Shown piece after piece: positions 1-10,626 of a DNA stretch of 64,000 nucleotides. Positions within the stretch are counted from its first letter, which is position 1. Every line of letters begins with the position of its first letter. The notes under the pieces were generated by a model. That model did not search any database and was not told the origin of the DNA. It saw only the letters and a program-made list of their open reading frames with translations. Origin of the DNA: Apiotrichum sp. Y4204 (Eukaryota; Basidiomycota; Tremellomycetes; Trichosporonales; Trichosporonaceae); NCBI GenBank assembly GCA_025531455.1, contig JAMYHL010000020.1, forward strand, positions 496,001-560,000. The letters are read 5' to 3'. The position numbers and the translations under genes are program-made.

Positions 1-417
1 GTGAACGCCGCCACCTCCTCGCCGCTTCCTCCAGTAGCGAGCGTTATTTTCACCCCGCTGGAGGAGTTCAAGAACGCCGGCGAGTGGGCGCAACCCTTCC
101 TCACTCTTACGTTCTACCCGGATCTCTCCCCCAGCCACGACACCGTACTTATGCGCGGCGAGATCACCGCCCAGACTGCCAAGGGTCCCGCTGGCAGCCC
201 CGAAAACCCAGGTTTCCTTCTGTCCCAGGCGCAGGCGCAACTCCTCGCTCTCGCGCTGCAGCGGTTCTACTGCGCCGACCTCGCACCGCCGTACGAAAGC
301 GCCACGGACGCCCAGGAGCGCGCGAAGCGTGCGCAGGCGCTGCGCGACTTCCGTGAAAAGCCGCAGGAGTGGGACTGGCAGAGTCTCGTCAAGATGGCCT
401 ATGCCGGTATCGCGTAG
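1..417 (+). CDS. 3' end of an unrecognised protein gene (5' truncated by window)
   Basis: An open frame runs from the first base of the window to a TAG at 415-417, giving the last 138 or so residues of a protein whose start lies upstream. The first codon is GTG, so it is not the real start. The visible part is rich in Ala, Leu, Pro and Gln, with a helical Gln/Ala/Leu stretch near residues 75-90 and a charged Lys/Arg/Glu helix near 100-120, and it ends in an aromatic-rich tail (EWDWQSLVKMAYAGIA). Codon use is GC-rich at third positions like the other genes here, which supports a real gene. I recognise no domain and give no function. Confidence 0.55.
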   Translation: MNAATSSPLPPVASVIFTPLEEFKNAGEWAQPFLTLTFYPDLSPSHDTVLMRGEITAQTAKGPAGSPENPGFLLSQAQAQLLALALQRFYCADLAPPYESATDAQERAKRAQALRDFREKPQEWDWQSLVKMAYAGIA

Positions 418-894
418 AAATTGCGTTATGCAACCTTAGATAGTGGCGCATGGTGTCGCATCAGATAGCGCGCGCGACCACAGTCAGGGCCGCAATGGTT
501 GTTGCACGGGCGACAGATAGCAGGAGGTTGTGACCGTCATCGCGATCAAAATGTCCAGTTCATTCAGCGCCGATGTCCAGCGCCAATGTTCCAGCGAAGT
601 TAACAATCGCCGATGCCGTTACAATCCGTTCAGTATGAAACGCGGACCCGGCTTGGAGCCCTGAACTAAATGCCAATGATCCAATGAAAAGTTCAACAGC
701 AACAATGTGCCTGTCTCCAAGGGACACACAAGCCACAGTGTCTTTCCCACAACTTCAAGAGCAATCAAGATCAGGTCAAGTGTGTAACGGCCAGGCCCGA
801 ATTTTGATCTCCGGATCTTCGGATCTACGCCACGCGAGCTTCAAGATTGCCCCGGACATCCCCTCGACCCCCACCTTGCCGATCGACTAGCAGA

Positions 895-2372
895 CGTCAC
901 GTGGGTCATCACGTGACTGTCACGAGTAACTTGTTACTTCGCCTGCCTTCGAGTTCCGGGGTCACGTGATGTTACTCGCCCTGGCTCCTTCTCTATACGA
1001 GGTCCTAGTCTCGGTGGCCTAAGTTCCTAATCACGTGGCTCTCTAGTAATCGAAGAAGCCAGGCGCTTACGGAGCGTCGATGATAGAGCCCTAGACTAAT
1101 AGGTGGATAGGATATGGGTGTACGTGGTGCGAAAGGGAACTTAGTAGTTGACTTCAAGAGTTAACCGATAGTGCAGCAAAGTCGGGAAACGAACTAAGTC
1201 TCTGCAGTACGGTTGGTCGGGGTGATAACTTGTCGCAAGTAGTGTATAGGCTTAGATACTACGGTACTATATACTAGGGATGCGTGGTTGAAGATATCGC
1301 TTATGACAAGTTGTCGAGGGTTGAGTTGACGAGGTAAGAAGCCTGCTCGTCTATCCGTCTCGCAGGCTGTTCTTTTATACCGTGCAACCCTCGTGTCTCC
1401 TCCTCACCGGAGAAGTTGATATCTTACCAAACCACCGATGTTTCTATCTGCTTAGTAATCCTCCTGTCCTTCTTCGAGTCGCTATTCCGACTAGTGAGTC
1501 GCGTCGAGTCGCGACTGTCTTTGTTCTTGATCAGGTGAGATCCTTATCGTTTGTGCGCGATTTCCGTCGAGAGGTTCCATTGGCTGCGGTACATGCCGCG
1601 TTGAAGTTGTTGGGGTTATTGAGTAAGCCGTTCCCATGTCTAGGTCGTCGATATCGCATGTGATCGCGGATGGTCTTGATAGCGCGTCGCGTACATGATC
1701 ATGTGAGGTGATTGTTGTTTGTTTGTTGTGGTCGACGCGTCGTTATCTATATGACTAAGGTGGGAATTATCCGAGTCTTAGTCGTAATCAGTAAATGCGT
1801 GATTTAGAGTCCGGATACCGTCACGTGATTATGTTTGGTGTCGTAGTCGTATATCACGTTGTTATCGATGATCGTGTCGTTGTACTATGCGGTGGAATAT
1901 ACTGTGTGTCCGTGGACGTTGTCGATTGTCATGTATATAGCGAGATATTGTCATCACGTGGTAGTCACGTGAGGTTCTCGAGGTCGTCATGGTAAGATTC
2001 ATGACACCACTCTTAAACGGCCTTACAACACCATTTTCCAATTCTTTGGGGCAATTTAAGATTGGCAATCTGGTGTGCCTGGCATGCAATGTGCGTGTGC
2101 GAGACGCCCTGCGTGTGCGAGACGCCCTGCGTGTGCGAGACGCCCTGCGTGTGTGACATGCACGTGTGATGTGCCTGGCATGTGTGACCCGAGTGACCCG
2201 TGTGACTCTCACATGACTCGCATGGGGGCATTCAAAGTTTTGGGACATGCAAGCCTGTGACATGAGTGCACTATGCATTGTGATTGGACAACACTGGGTG
2301 GGAGTTGTTGCAGAAAGTCCTGAGTTTAGGGTGGACACACACAAAAAGGTCCTTTTTCGTTTGTCACGTGAT
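895..2372. repeat. Dispersed CACGTG (E-box/CBF1-type) motif cluster
   Basis: CACGTG occurs at about 898, 910, 963, 1032, 1822, 1955, 1966, 2161 and 2365. Many copies sit inside a longer TCACGTGA-like palindrome, and two pairs are only 11-12 bp apart. A six-base palindrome is expected about once per 4 kb, so nine in 1.5 kb is a clear excess. CACGTG is the core site of basic helix-loop-helix factors such as Cbf1. Whether anything binds here is not shown by the sequence. Confidence 0.6.
2093..2146. repeat. 18-bp tandem repeat, three exact copies
   Basis: The unit gcgtgtgcgagacgccct is repeated three times without a mismatch at 2093-2110, 2111-2128 and 2129-2146, followed by a partial fourth copy that degenerates into GTGTGAC repeats. 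It lies in non-coding DNA about 400 bp upstream of the chromodomain-like gene. It is a minisatellite-type repeat and likely to vary in copy number between strains. Confidence 0.85.
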
Positions 2373-2502
2373 TCTCGATCTGGCGCGACACCAACATGAG
2401 TTGCAGGGCGCGCCGCGCCGCGCCGCGAGGATGACCGAATAACACACTCTGGATTTGGTTCTTTCGCCTTTCAACAGTGACCCATACTCTTGCTCACATC
2501 AC

Positions 2503-2510
2503 TATATAAA
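2503..2510 (+). promoter_or_regulatory. TATA box of the chromodomain-like gene
   Basis: TATATAAA lies 41 bp upstream of the ATG at 2551 in the sense direction. The spacing implies a very short 5' leader. It supports 2551 as the true start, because no in-frame ATG lies between the element and this codon. Confidence 0.5.
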
Positions 2511-2550
2511 GTCAACGTCCCGGGCTGTTGTTGTGTTGCGCGCCCACACA

Positions 2551-5500
2551 ATGCCTTCTGATACGGGCGATTCAAAACGACCTCAGCGCGGTTCGCGCCA
2601 GCCCACTGAAGAGCGCCAGGGGGAGGATGCCCAGGAGAACGAGCTGCCGCATGAGGCGGGCGACTCTGATCCGGAGTCGGAGGTGACGGATGTGGAGTAC
2701 GAAGACGAAGTTTACACCGTCGGTACGTTGGGTGGTTCTGAGGGACGCAGGCAGAGGAGAGTGTTCTCACGCCGCTAGATGCTATCAAATATGCCGTATA
2801 CAAGGACTCTCGGCGTCAACGCCCGGACGGATATGTTGGTTGGGTAAGTGAATACGCCTGGGTAAGGCAGTATAGGATGATAGATTGGCTGACTGGCTTA
2901 GCACTACGGAGTAATGGTTGGTACTCTCAGCACAAACATGTTCTGACAGCTCAGTGGGGAGGATATCTCAAGATCGGTTCCGAGACGTAGGTCTAGAGCA
3001 CGAATAACATCGGCTGACGCCATAGAGAAGAGCCTCGAGAGTCGTTCATCGTGGATGATGAAAAGGAGGACGTGCCGTTCGTCACCGAGTGAATGACCCA
3101 CTGCAGACCCTGCTAACGTACCAGCTTCTGGAAAGGCTGTGGGAGGCGTATTCCTAAGAGTCGGAAAGAGCCAGGTGGTCGGCAAGGAGAGGTCGTTGAA
3201 GCTCCTCCGAAACTGTTGAGTGAGTTTCCAGCCTGGTGTAATGCTGATATGAAGAACGCTGGTTTCGCCGTTCCAACCCACCGCGCGACTATGCGACCTA
3301 TGTCCGGCGTCGCGCCAAAGAACTGGCTGGTGAGCCCATTCAGAAGCGCGACTCGGATTACTACGTACACAAGAAGCGCTTAAAGCGTCGCGAGGAACAG
3401 AAGGCATTGGAAGCTGCCAATGGCGGTGGCAATCTCAATGGCTTCGGTCAGGTCAACGCGGAAGCAGGCCCATCGGGCGCACGCCATGACACATCTGGCG
3501 GTGCCGATCTCGCTGCCGGATCATCGGCTCCTCCCAAACGTCGTACGCGTTCTCCCTCTGTTGCCCTCTCCGAGGTGTCATCCAACTACTCCCTGTTCTC
3601 GGACAGTGAAACGGATGACGACGAGGAGGAACTTGCACTGGCTGCACAGAAGCGGCAGAAGAGCAACAAACGCCAACGTGTCATCGACTCTCCGGATCGT
3701 TCACCAATAAAGACCAAAAAGTTCAAAAAGAGCAGCGATTTGAAGATTAAGGAGCCCAAGGAAAGCAAGAAGAGGAGCCGCGAGGAGAAGAAGGCGGCAA
3801 AGGAGGAAAAGAGACTGAAGAAGGAGAAGAAAAAGAAGCGGGAGGAACGCGAAGCACGGCAGAAAGAACAGGCAGAGTCGCTCTCAAAGCTTGGCAAGAT
3901 CAGGAAACGTGACGACACTAGTCTCCCAAGTACTAGTCTTCCAGCACCTCTGCCTCCAGCCCCGCAAGTCCCCACGCCCCCTGCTTCTGTGTCTCCGCCA
4001 CCGGTTGCAGCCGCCGCTCCAGTTGCGTCGTCACCGGATGCCCGCCGCGATGTGCGGCCGTCTTCATCAACACCTGCTCAAAGCACTTCCGTCTTTGGCG
4101 TCCCTGACACTTTCATCTTCCCCACTGCTGCGAGCGCACCGTCTGGTACAACCGCCGAGTGGACGACCGACTCACCAGTAGCGTCCCAGACCCCGGCGGG
4201 GGAGCAACCAGCACTTCGTCGAGTTCAGGAGCCCTTGTTTGACTTTGGCGACACTCCTATGTCCCAAGTGTCGATACCTGCTGAAGGACCAGAGATCCAT
4301 GAGGTACCCGATTCTCCCAAGGCGGTCGGATCACCCTCTGCACCGGAGCCACTGCCCCAACAATCTGCCCCGGAGGAGATGCCGTCGTCCACACCAGTAA
4401 ACCAAGTAGCAGGCAATGCGCCAAGCTTGATGGTCACGGAGGCAACCCCGCGCAAGAATGTGGATGAGCCAGAACGTGAGCCGGAACGTGAGCCAGAACG
4501 TGAAGCATCGGTCGACGACTTGTTTGGCTCCTCTCCACCGCGGTCGTCGCCACCTCAACCTGAGCCGCTAAAAGTGGCCACAAGCTCGAGCGCTTCCAAA
4601 CCCGCGCAGGCGGCTACCACAAAGACCACTGTTTCGCCCACCGGAAGCTCTCCGACAGTTGCGACTGGCGAGTCCCGGTCATTGCCCACAGCCTCGACGT
4701 CGAATAACCCAGCGGGGCTCCCTCCAAAGCCCAAACCCAAATATGTCCAGCCACGGGCAATCAAGACGATCGATATCCCCCTTGACCCACAGCGTCACAA
4801 GCGCCTCGCTCCAGGCCTTCCACCCACTGTCGTCACTGCGCCCCAACCTTCCAGTGGACCCTCCAACGCTGCCTCATCAAGGTCTCCGGTCCAGAGGACT
4901 CAAGAGATTCTGTCTCCCGTGCAGAGGGCTCAAGAGATGTTGCAAGGAGACGCTGCACGCCGTCAACAAGGAGCCCTGCCCCAGCAGGGAGACTTGTGGA
5001 AGAAGCAAACTCAACAGAAACCTCAGCAACCGCCTAATTGGACGGCATCGGCAGGACGGCCGCCGCCGCCAATGCGTGGTGGCAAGTCGCCTACATACGG
5101 GGGCCGATCCCCTGGGGGCCGTTCGCCGATACATGGGTCTGGGTCCATCAATGGGTTGCCGCAACGACCTGGGTATACAAGTCCGCTGCCGCAACAATCG
5201 ACGTCACACCCCTATCGCCCACCACCCCAACGTCCTCCCGTCCCGAGTACCCATTACGAGGAACGCCGAGACCCTCGCAAGCGTGCGCGTGACACCGCTA
5301 ATGGCGCTGCCGGCACTGCCAGTGGTCCAGCTCCGACGACATCGGGAGAGCTGAGAAACAGCAATGCCGCTGGACCTACTGGAGGCTCTAGCCATGGTCC
5401 TAGTTCTGTCATTCCGGGGATTTCTGCCGGTGGACCTTCATCAAACGCAAACGTTTTCCGCGCAACGATCATGGGCCGACCTAACGTCGACATGGACTTC

Positions 5501-7395
5501 ATTTTGAAGGACGGCGACGCCAAGTCTGACACCTTCCGGCTGAGGAATTTCCTTCCTTCTTCGGGACCACCGCATTTCGAACTGCTTGAGACCTCATATC
5601 TTGCCGTCGCGCTTGCACAGGGTGCGGAGGTTATCGAATGGAGCCAAGTCACCTTTCGCGATTCGGCGAAACAGTCCAATTGGGAAGGTCTTTACGGGCA
5701 CCTGAAACACGGATACGTAGGTTGAACGTCAAGATACCATTCTGACAGTCCAGATGTCCTTGAGCAGGGAGGAGCTTCCCCCGAATGACCAGCCGATTAC
5801 GGCCCATGTTTTTGCTATCCTTATCAAGGCGAGCAACGCCTGGCTCGGATCCCTCAGCCTGAGTGGTTGGGAAATGGACAACATCGGCGTCATGGCCATT
5901 CTTCTGTCAGTTCCACTGGATGGGCAACCCGTCGCTATGTTGCCAAACCCAATACGACCGGATTTTGCCAGTGGTGACCAGCCTCAACAGCCAGCGCCGG
6001 CCGCCGATCGGCCCACGACCCTCACCGCGAGTTACAACTTCGGGGACAACACGGCTGAGCCACTCAAGAACACTACCGCAATGATTTATCCCAACCTGAA
6101 CTACGGTACATACAATCAGCTTGTCGATCAATTCAAGAAGTCTATGATTCAGCCTCCAGTCAATGGCGAACCAGATTCATGCTTCATATTGAATGGTTAC
6201 TGGCATTACACGACCAGGTCGAGCAGCGTGAACCGTTATATTACCCGCCGAACTCGTCTGTACGCCCTTGGTCCCGATCTCAGCCTTCCGTCACCTCAAT
6301 GGCGGATGAAGGAAGTATGGAAGACTGGTGGTCTTGTCACTTTTTCGCCAACATTCATCCTCCATTCCCCGGACAAGTTCGCCGACATCATGGACCTCAT
6401 ACGAGTGACCCCAGGCTGGGCAGCGTACATTGTGCCTATGACTCTGGTGTGGTGCGAGCAGTCATGGGAGCACCGAGCCCGATGCCCTGAACCGACCAAG
6501 GCGTTTGCCACCTTGACCTCGTCCCTGTTCATGGACGACAATCTTCGGCAGCTCGCCGGCGCCAAGGCTGCTGATTCTGGAGGTCTGTCGGTCTCCTACT
6601 GCCCGCCTTTGCTTCAGCAGCGCGAGGCATGCGCCAAGTATGTCGACTGGCTTCGACGAGTCTACGAGTGCGGCGACTACGAATCCCTCTTGCAGCTCTG
6701 CAAGCAGACTGTGATCGAGCAGTCCGCCACAAAACGCAGAAACTCGCTCATGGAGCGTCAACCAAGCTCCTCTGGCAACAATACGCCCAACCCCGGTACC
6801 AACAGTCCGACCAAGGACGTGGAGAACTTACCAGAGCCAGACTTGGATCTCATCACGGTCCAATCCGAGGGCATTCGTGATCTCGCGAGCATGCGCCAGC
6901 GCCCGCACGTTGTGCCCTATCGCCGGTACATCTACATTGGCGAGCTCAGCAATAGGGAGGAGGCGAAGCAGCTGGCAGAAGGCATCGTCGAACTGGTTCC
7001 TGCGGATGACTTTGTGGCCGTGCTGAGTGGAGTAAGTAGCCGGTCAACACTGCGAGAAGTGGCTTCTAACATCAGGCTGTGTAAAACTCTTTCCCAAGTT
7101 GGAGGTGTTCTGGTGAGTAATACTTTTGATGGACCTTCAAACTGACGACAGTGCATGTCCCGTTGCTGTGATACGGATGAAACCCATATTCAACTGTCAA
7201 AGCCGCAAATACATAACCCCGTAACATATGTGAGTCCCATGACGCTATGATGTTGTTTTGTGTAAAAGATGTGAGCTCGCGGGCCACCGCTACCCGCTGG
7301 ACGCGTTCCAAAACACTTCGCCCCGCTCGAGTCCTGCGGGGCGGAATATCGAGGACGTACATGACGAAGCTTGGAAAAGAGCATACCCTTCATAG
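2551..7395 (+). CDS. Chromodomain-like nuclear protein, about 1458 aa
   Basis: Proposed exons: 2551-2722, 2779-2843, 2955-2986, 3026-3088, 3125-3219, 3255-5716, 5754-7031, 7099-7112, 7152-7220, 7269-7395. Joining the first four exons gives a fold resembling a chromodomain: VYTVDAI, a basic strand, then YVGWWGGY, which matches the family pattern YLVKWKGY, then ETEEP in place of TWEP. The three aromatic positions that cage methyl-lysine in HP1-type chromodomains appear to be kept. A basic linker follows, then about 750 residues of disordered Ser/Pro/Lys-rich sequence with likely nuclear signals, three EPER repeats and a duplicated VQR-TQE segment. The C-terminal part from about residue 780 (LLETSYLAVALAQ, KTGGLVTFSPTFILHSPDKF) looks folded and conserved, but I cannot name it. 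A heterochromatin role like that of Chp1 or other fungal chromodomain readers is inference. The last four boundaries are the weakest part; an earlier stop near 7085 is possible. Confidence 0.6.
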
Positions 7396-8616
7396 ATCCA
7401 GAAGGGCCGTGGTAAAGACGCAAGCGAACACCAGAGTACGACGAGAGTCTGTGCTTCTGTCTCACGGGTTTCGAGGCCTTCTGTGTTCCCTTCAGTACCG
7501 GGCGCGCAGGGAACCCACGAGGAATATTTCGGCGCCGAAACAGGCAGCGGTCCAAGATATGGTCGTGTGCCGAGGATTGGCGCCAACAACGTACCGCCAG
7601 AGACTGGCGGTATGGAGTCCACAGGCTGGGTTGCGGACCCGCGAGCATTGGAACGCAATGAATCCACTGAGCGGCATGGGACTGACACCTCAGGGAGATA
7701 GCATAACCAAATCGCATGTTTGTGTCGTTTACATCGCCAAATCAAGCCTGTGTCCATAAAGCGCCAAGCTAAGATAACATGTATCAAATTCGGAGATGTT
7801 TACAGTACTACAGTGATCCACGCTCGCTTACAACTAATTTCTCATGAAGGAGCAACACTACCAGTGCTGACTGTATTTCGAACAATGTGGAGCTCCGCTG
7901 ACTTGGTTTCCATGTCGCGGTCAAGTCACTGCGTATTTCCAAGCCAGTACTCGAGACCCTGGGCAGTGGGCGTCTACTGATGTCGATAAACAGATCTGAA
8001 CCTCCACCTTGACTGTGCGCACAGTTCAACCTCCACCAGTGCACGGCCTCCGGGTTACCAGTCGCCGAGTCACGTGCACTCACGGGTAAAAATAGAGTCG
8101 ACAAGTTGACCGCCCCACAGTGTTGACCAGCACATATCCATCGACTCGAGCTGCTCTCTATACGTAGCATACACAGGCCACATACCACTGTGGGCTGCTG
8201 CAGAGTCGTCGACCGAGCAGACCTGGCCAAGAACTTCTGTTCATGGTCGTCTGCCGACAGCCTGGGGGCTGAGCTTCGCTTGATCAATTCCGGGAGTCTT
8301 GGCTCTACCCTGGTGTGCCAGGGGTGGAGTGTGGAGGCGGCCAGCTCCGGCAGGCATTGGTCGTTGATGGAAATTCCTAAGAATTTTCGGTGATTTCCCT
8401 CCCCAATCTCGTTCTCCTCGGATCTAGACGAGCCGCACGCGAGCAAAGTTATGAAATGTTACGAGTCGAGCCCACAAAGACCACAAGGTCGCAAGACGGC
8501 AAAAGAGACATAATCTCTCTTGCTTGTCGTTCGAAGCACTACCCATCTTGACTCTTGCCCCAACATCGTCTCATCCGCAACCTCCGACTACGCGCGGACC
8601 AAATTATCGGACCGCA
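7396..8616. other. Gap with no supported gene
   Basis: This holds the 3' flank of the chromodomain-like gene and the promoter of the permease. Open frames on both strands (up to 212 codons on the minus strand at 7808-8446) show no recognisable domain and no consistent splice pattern. One CACGTG lies near 8070. I see nothing else. Confidence 0.6.
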
Positions 8617-10626
8617 ATGCAGTACGACAGCGAGAAGGCCGCGAGCCTCGCGAGCCCACCGTCGGTCTCGTCCGCGAGCACCATCTACAAGCCCGGATTC
8701 GTCGGCACGGCTCAGCGCGGCATGGACTTCCTCGTCGAGCACGGCGTCGAGGAGCGCGGAATCCAGCCGCGGCCCGAGACGGTGAGTGTGGAAGGACTAC
8801 GTATCAATGAGATCACCGCGATCGGGACTGCGCGTTTGAGGCCGTTGTCACAAGTCTCGAATGGCTACTTCTGATGGAGTCGTTGTGCGCGTGCCCGCCA
8901 TGATGCCCGGCGCGTGTCAATACCTCACGCCATTCGTCACAAATGAATCGCTCCTGCATTTTCGAGGTATCCCAGCTTGATACAACCTCGGCCGAATTTA
9001 CGATGCTGACTGCAGGAACGCGAGCGTCTCAGCTGGCGCGCGTATCTCCCGCAGGTCGCGTTCTGGGGTGCGCTCAACACAAACATTCTGACGGTAGGTG
9101 TGCGCAATGGGCAGCCTGACCGTAGTTCTCCGAGGGCATGCTCGGTCCCTCTGGTTTCGGCCTTGACCTGCGGACCTCCGTCCTCGTTATTGTGCTCTTT
9201 AATGCCGTGATGTGTATTCCCCCGGCGTGGCTCGCGACCAATGGGCCGCGCACCGGAATGCGCCAGATGGTCCAGGCGCGCTACGCGATGGGATACGTGC
9301 CCGTCATGGTGATTGGCTTCGCGAACTGTCTTACCTTTATTGGTTTCCTCAGTCTGATGACCATTCTCGGCGGACAATGTCTCAGTCTCGCGAGTAACAG
9401 CGAGATGAGCTGGACTGTCGGTATCGTTGTGGTGTCGATTATCGGGCTGCTGGTGAGTGGGACCCACGAGAATAGATGCAGGCATCTATTGTTACCATGG
9501 CGCAACTAACGCCAGCTTTCGTTCATTGGCCTGCGCGCGCTCCACATCCTCTCCCTCACGTCGCTCCCGATCGTTTTCCTGCTCTACATCGTTCTTGTGG
9601 GTGTCACCGGCAACAAGCTCCACTTGTCGCTTGACAATGCTGCCAAGGCTGCGTCCAGTGTCACGGCGTCCGGCATCCTCGGATACTGCGCCAGCCAGAT
9701 TGGATTCACTGCATCGTACGCCGGCATGGCCAGCGACTACGTGAGTACACAGCCGGTCAGCACTCGGCTGACTTTACAGACCACTATTCTTCCGCCGAAC
9801 ACTTCCCGCCGTGCACTTTTCGCCTGTGTCTACCTCGGCCTCTTCGTTCCCATCGTTTGCATTCAGACTTTTGGTGCAGCTTGCCAGCTCACGGCCTTCA
9901 GCATCCCCGGCTGGGAGGCGTCCGCGAAGATCGGTGCACCGAATCTCATTTTCACCATGACGGGCGGAGGTGGAGCTGCACGCTTTGTGATGGTCCTCCT
10001 CTGTCTCTCGACCGTGGCGAACGTCGCACCCACGATCTACTCGTGTGGTCTTTCGGGTCAGGTCTGCCTCCCCTTCCTCATCAAGGTGCCCCGCTACTTC
10101 CTGGCTGTCATCGTGTTTGCCATCTACCTCCCCGTCTCGATTGTTGGCTCCACTCACTTCTTCCTCGTGCTCGAGAACTTCCTCGCGGTCCTCGGATACT
10201 GGACGGGGCTGTACCTTCCAGCGGCCATTCTCGAGCCTCTTCTCTTCCGTAACCCTGTCAACTCCTCGACCTATTGCCCCAGCATCTGGAACAAGCCATC
10301 TAAGCTGCCGATAGGCCTTGCGTTCATCGCCGCTTGCTGTGCTGTGAGTTTCCTGCTACTTCGTTGGACAAATCCCACATGACTAACTCCCAGGCTATCC
10401 CCCTCTGTGCGGCCGGCATGTCGCAGGCATGGTGGAACGGATGGATCGCGCGTAAGATCGGAGGAGGGTAAGTACTAATGTGCTCGTGCAGAGGCTGAAG
10501 ACTCTCTTTGGCTTGGCTTGTGACTAACGCAACAGTGGCGACATCGCCTTTGAGCTCGCGTTTGTCGTCGTCACTCTCATCTTCATTCCCGGACGATACC
10601 TGGAGCGCAAGTTTACTGGCAGGTAA
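8617..10626 (+). CDS. NCS1-family cytosine/purine permease, 507 aa
   Basis: A plasma-membrane transporter predicted to import nucleobases such as cytosine or purines with protons. Seven exons join in frame: 8617-8781, 9016-9093, 9126-9452, 9516-9740, 9780-10343, 10394-10467, 10536-10626. The product has the usual length of the family, a hydrophilic N-terminus of about 60 residues and about twelve hydrophobic segments. Family signatures are LPQVAFWGALNTNILT in the first membrane segment, GPRTGMRQMVQARYAMGY in the following loop (the conserved G-x-R-x-M-x-x-x-R region of NCS1 carriers) and GFTASYAGMASDYTTILP near residue 255. It resembles the fungal Fcy2/Fcy21 subgroup rather than the Fur subgroup. 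The substrate cannot be decided from sequence alone. It stands alone, with gaps on both sides. Confidence 0.88.

Larger units (their letters stand above)
418..2550. other. 2.1-kb non-coding gap rich in CACGTG motifs
   Basis: No convincing exon is visible. The composition is clearly more AT-rich and less codon-like than the flanking genes, and short frames on both strands are broken and lack family features. The gap contains nine CACGTG hexamers between 898 and 2370, a GC-rich run of CGCGC near 2407-2428, an 18-bp tandem repeat at 2093-2146, and the TATA element of the next gene at 2503-2510. It could be a degenerate mobile element, a binding-site array or ordinary intergenic DNA. Confidence 0.6.

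Noticed and set aside
2093..2146. CRISPR-like array
   Set aside because: The copies are directly adjacent with no spacers, and the genome is eukaryotic.
418..2550. Transposon with coding capacity
   Set aside because: No transposase, integrase or reverse transcriptase motif in any frame and no clear terminal inverted or long terminal repeats. A decayed non-coding remnant remains possible.
7032..7145. Read-through of the chromodomain-like gene to a stop at 7143-7145
   Set aside because: A strong GTAAGT donor lies at 7032. Splicing to 7099, then 7152 and 7269, gives a longer, better-looking C-terminus, so I preferred the spliced model with moderate confidence.
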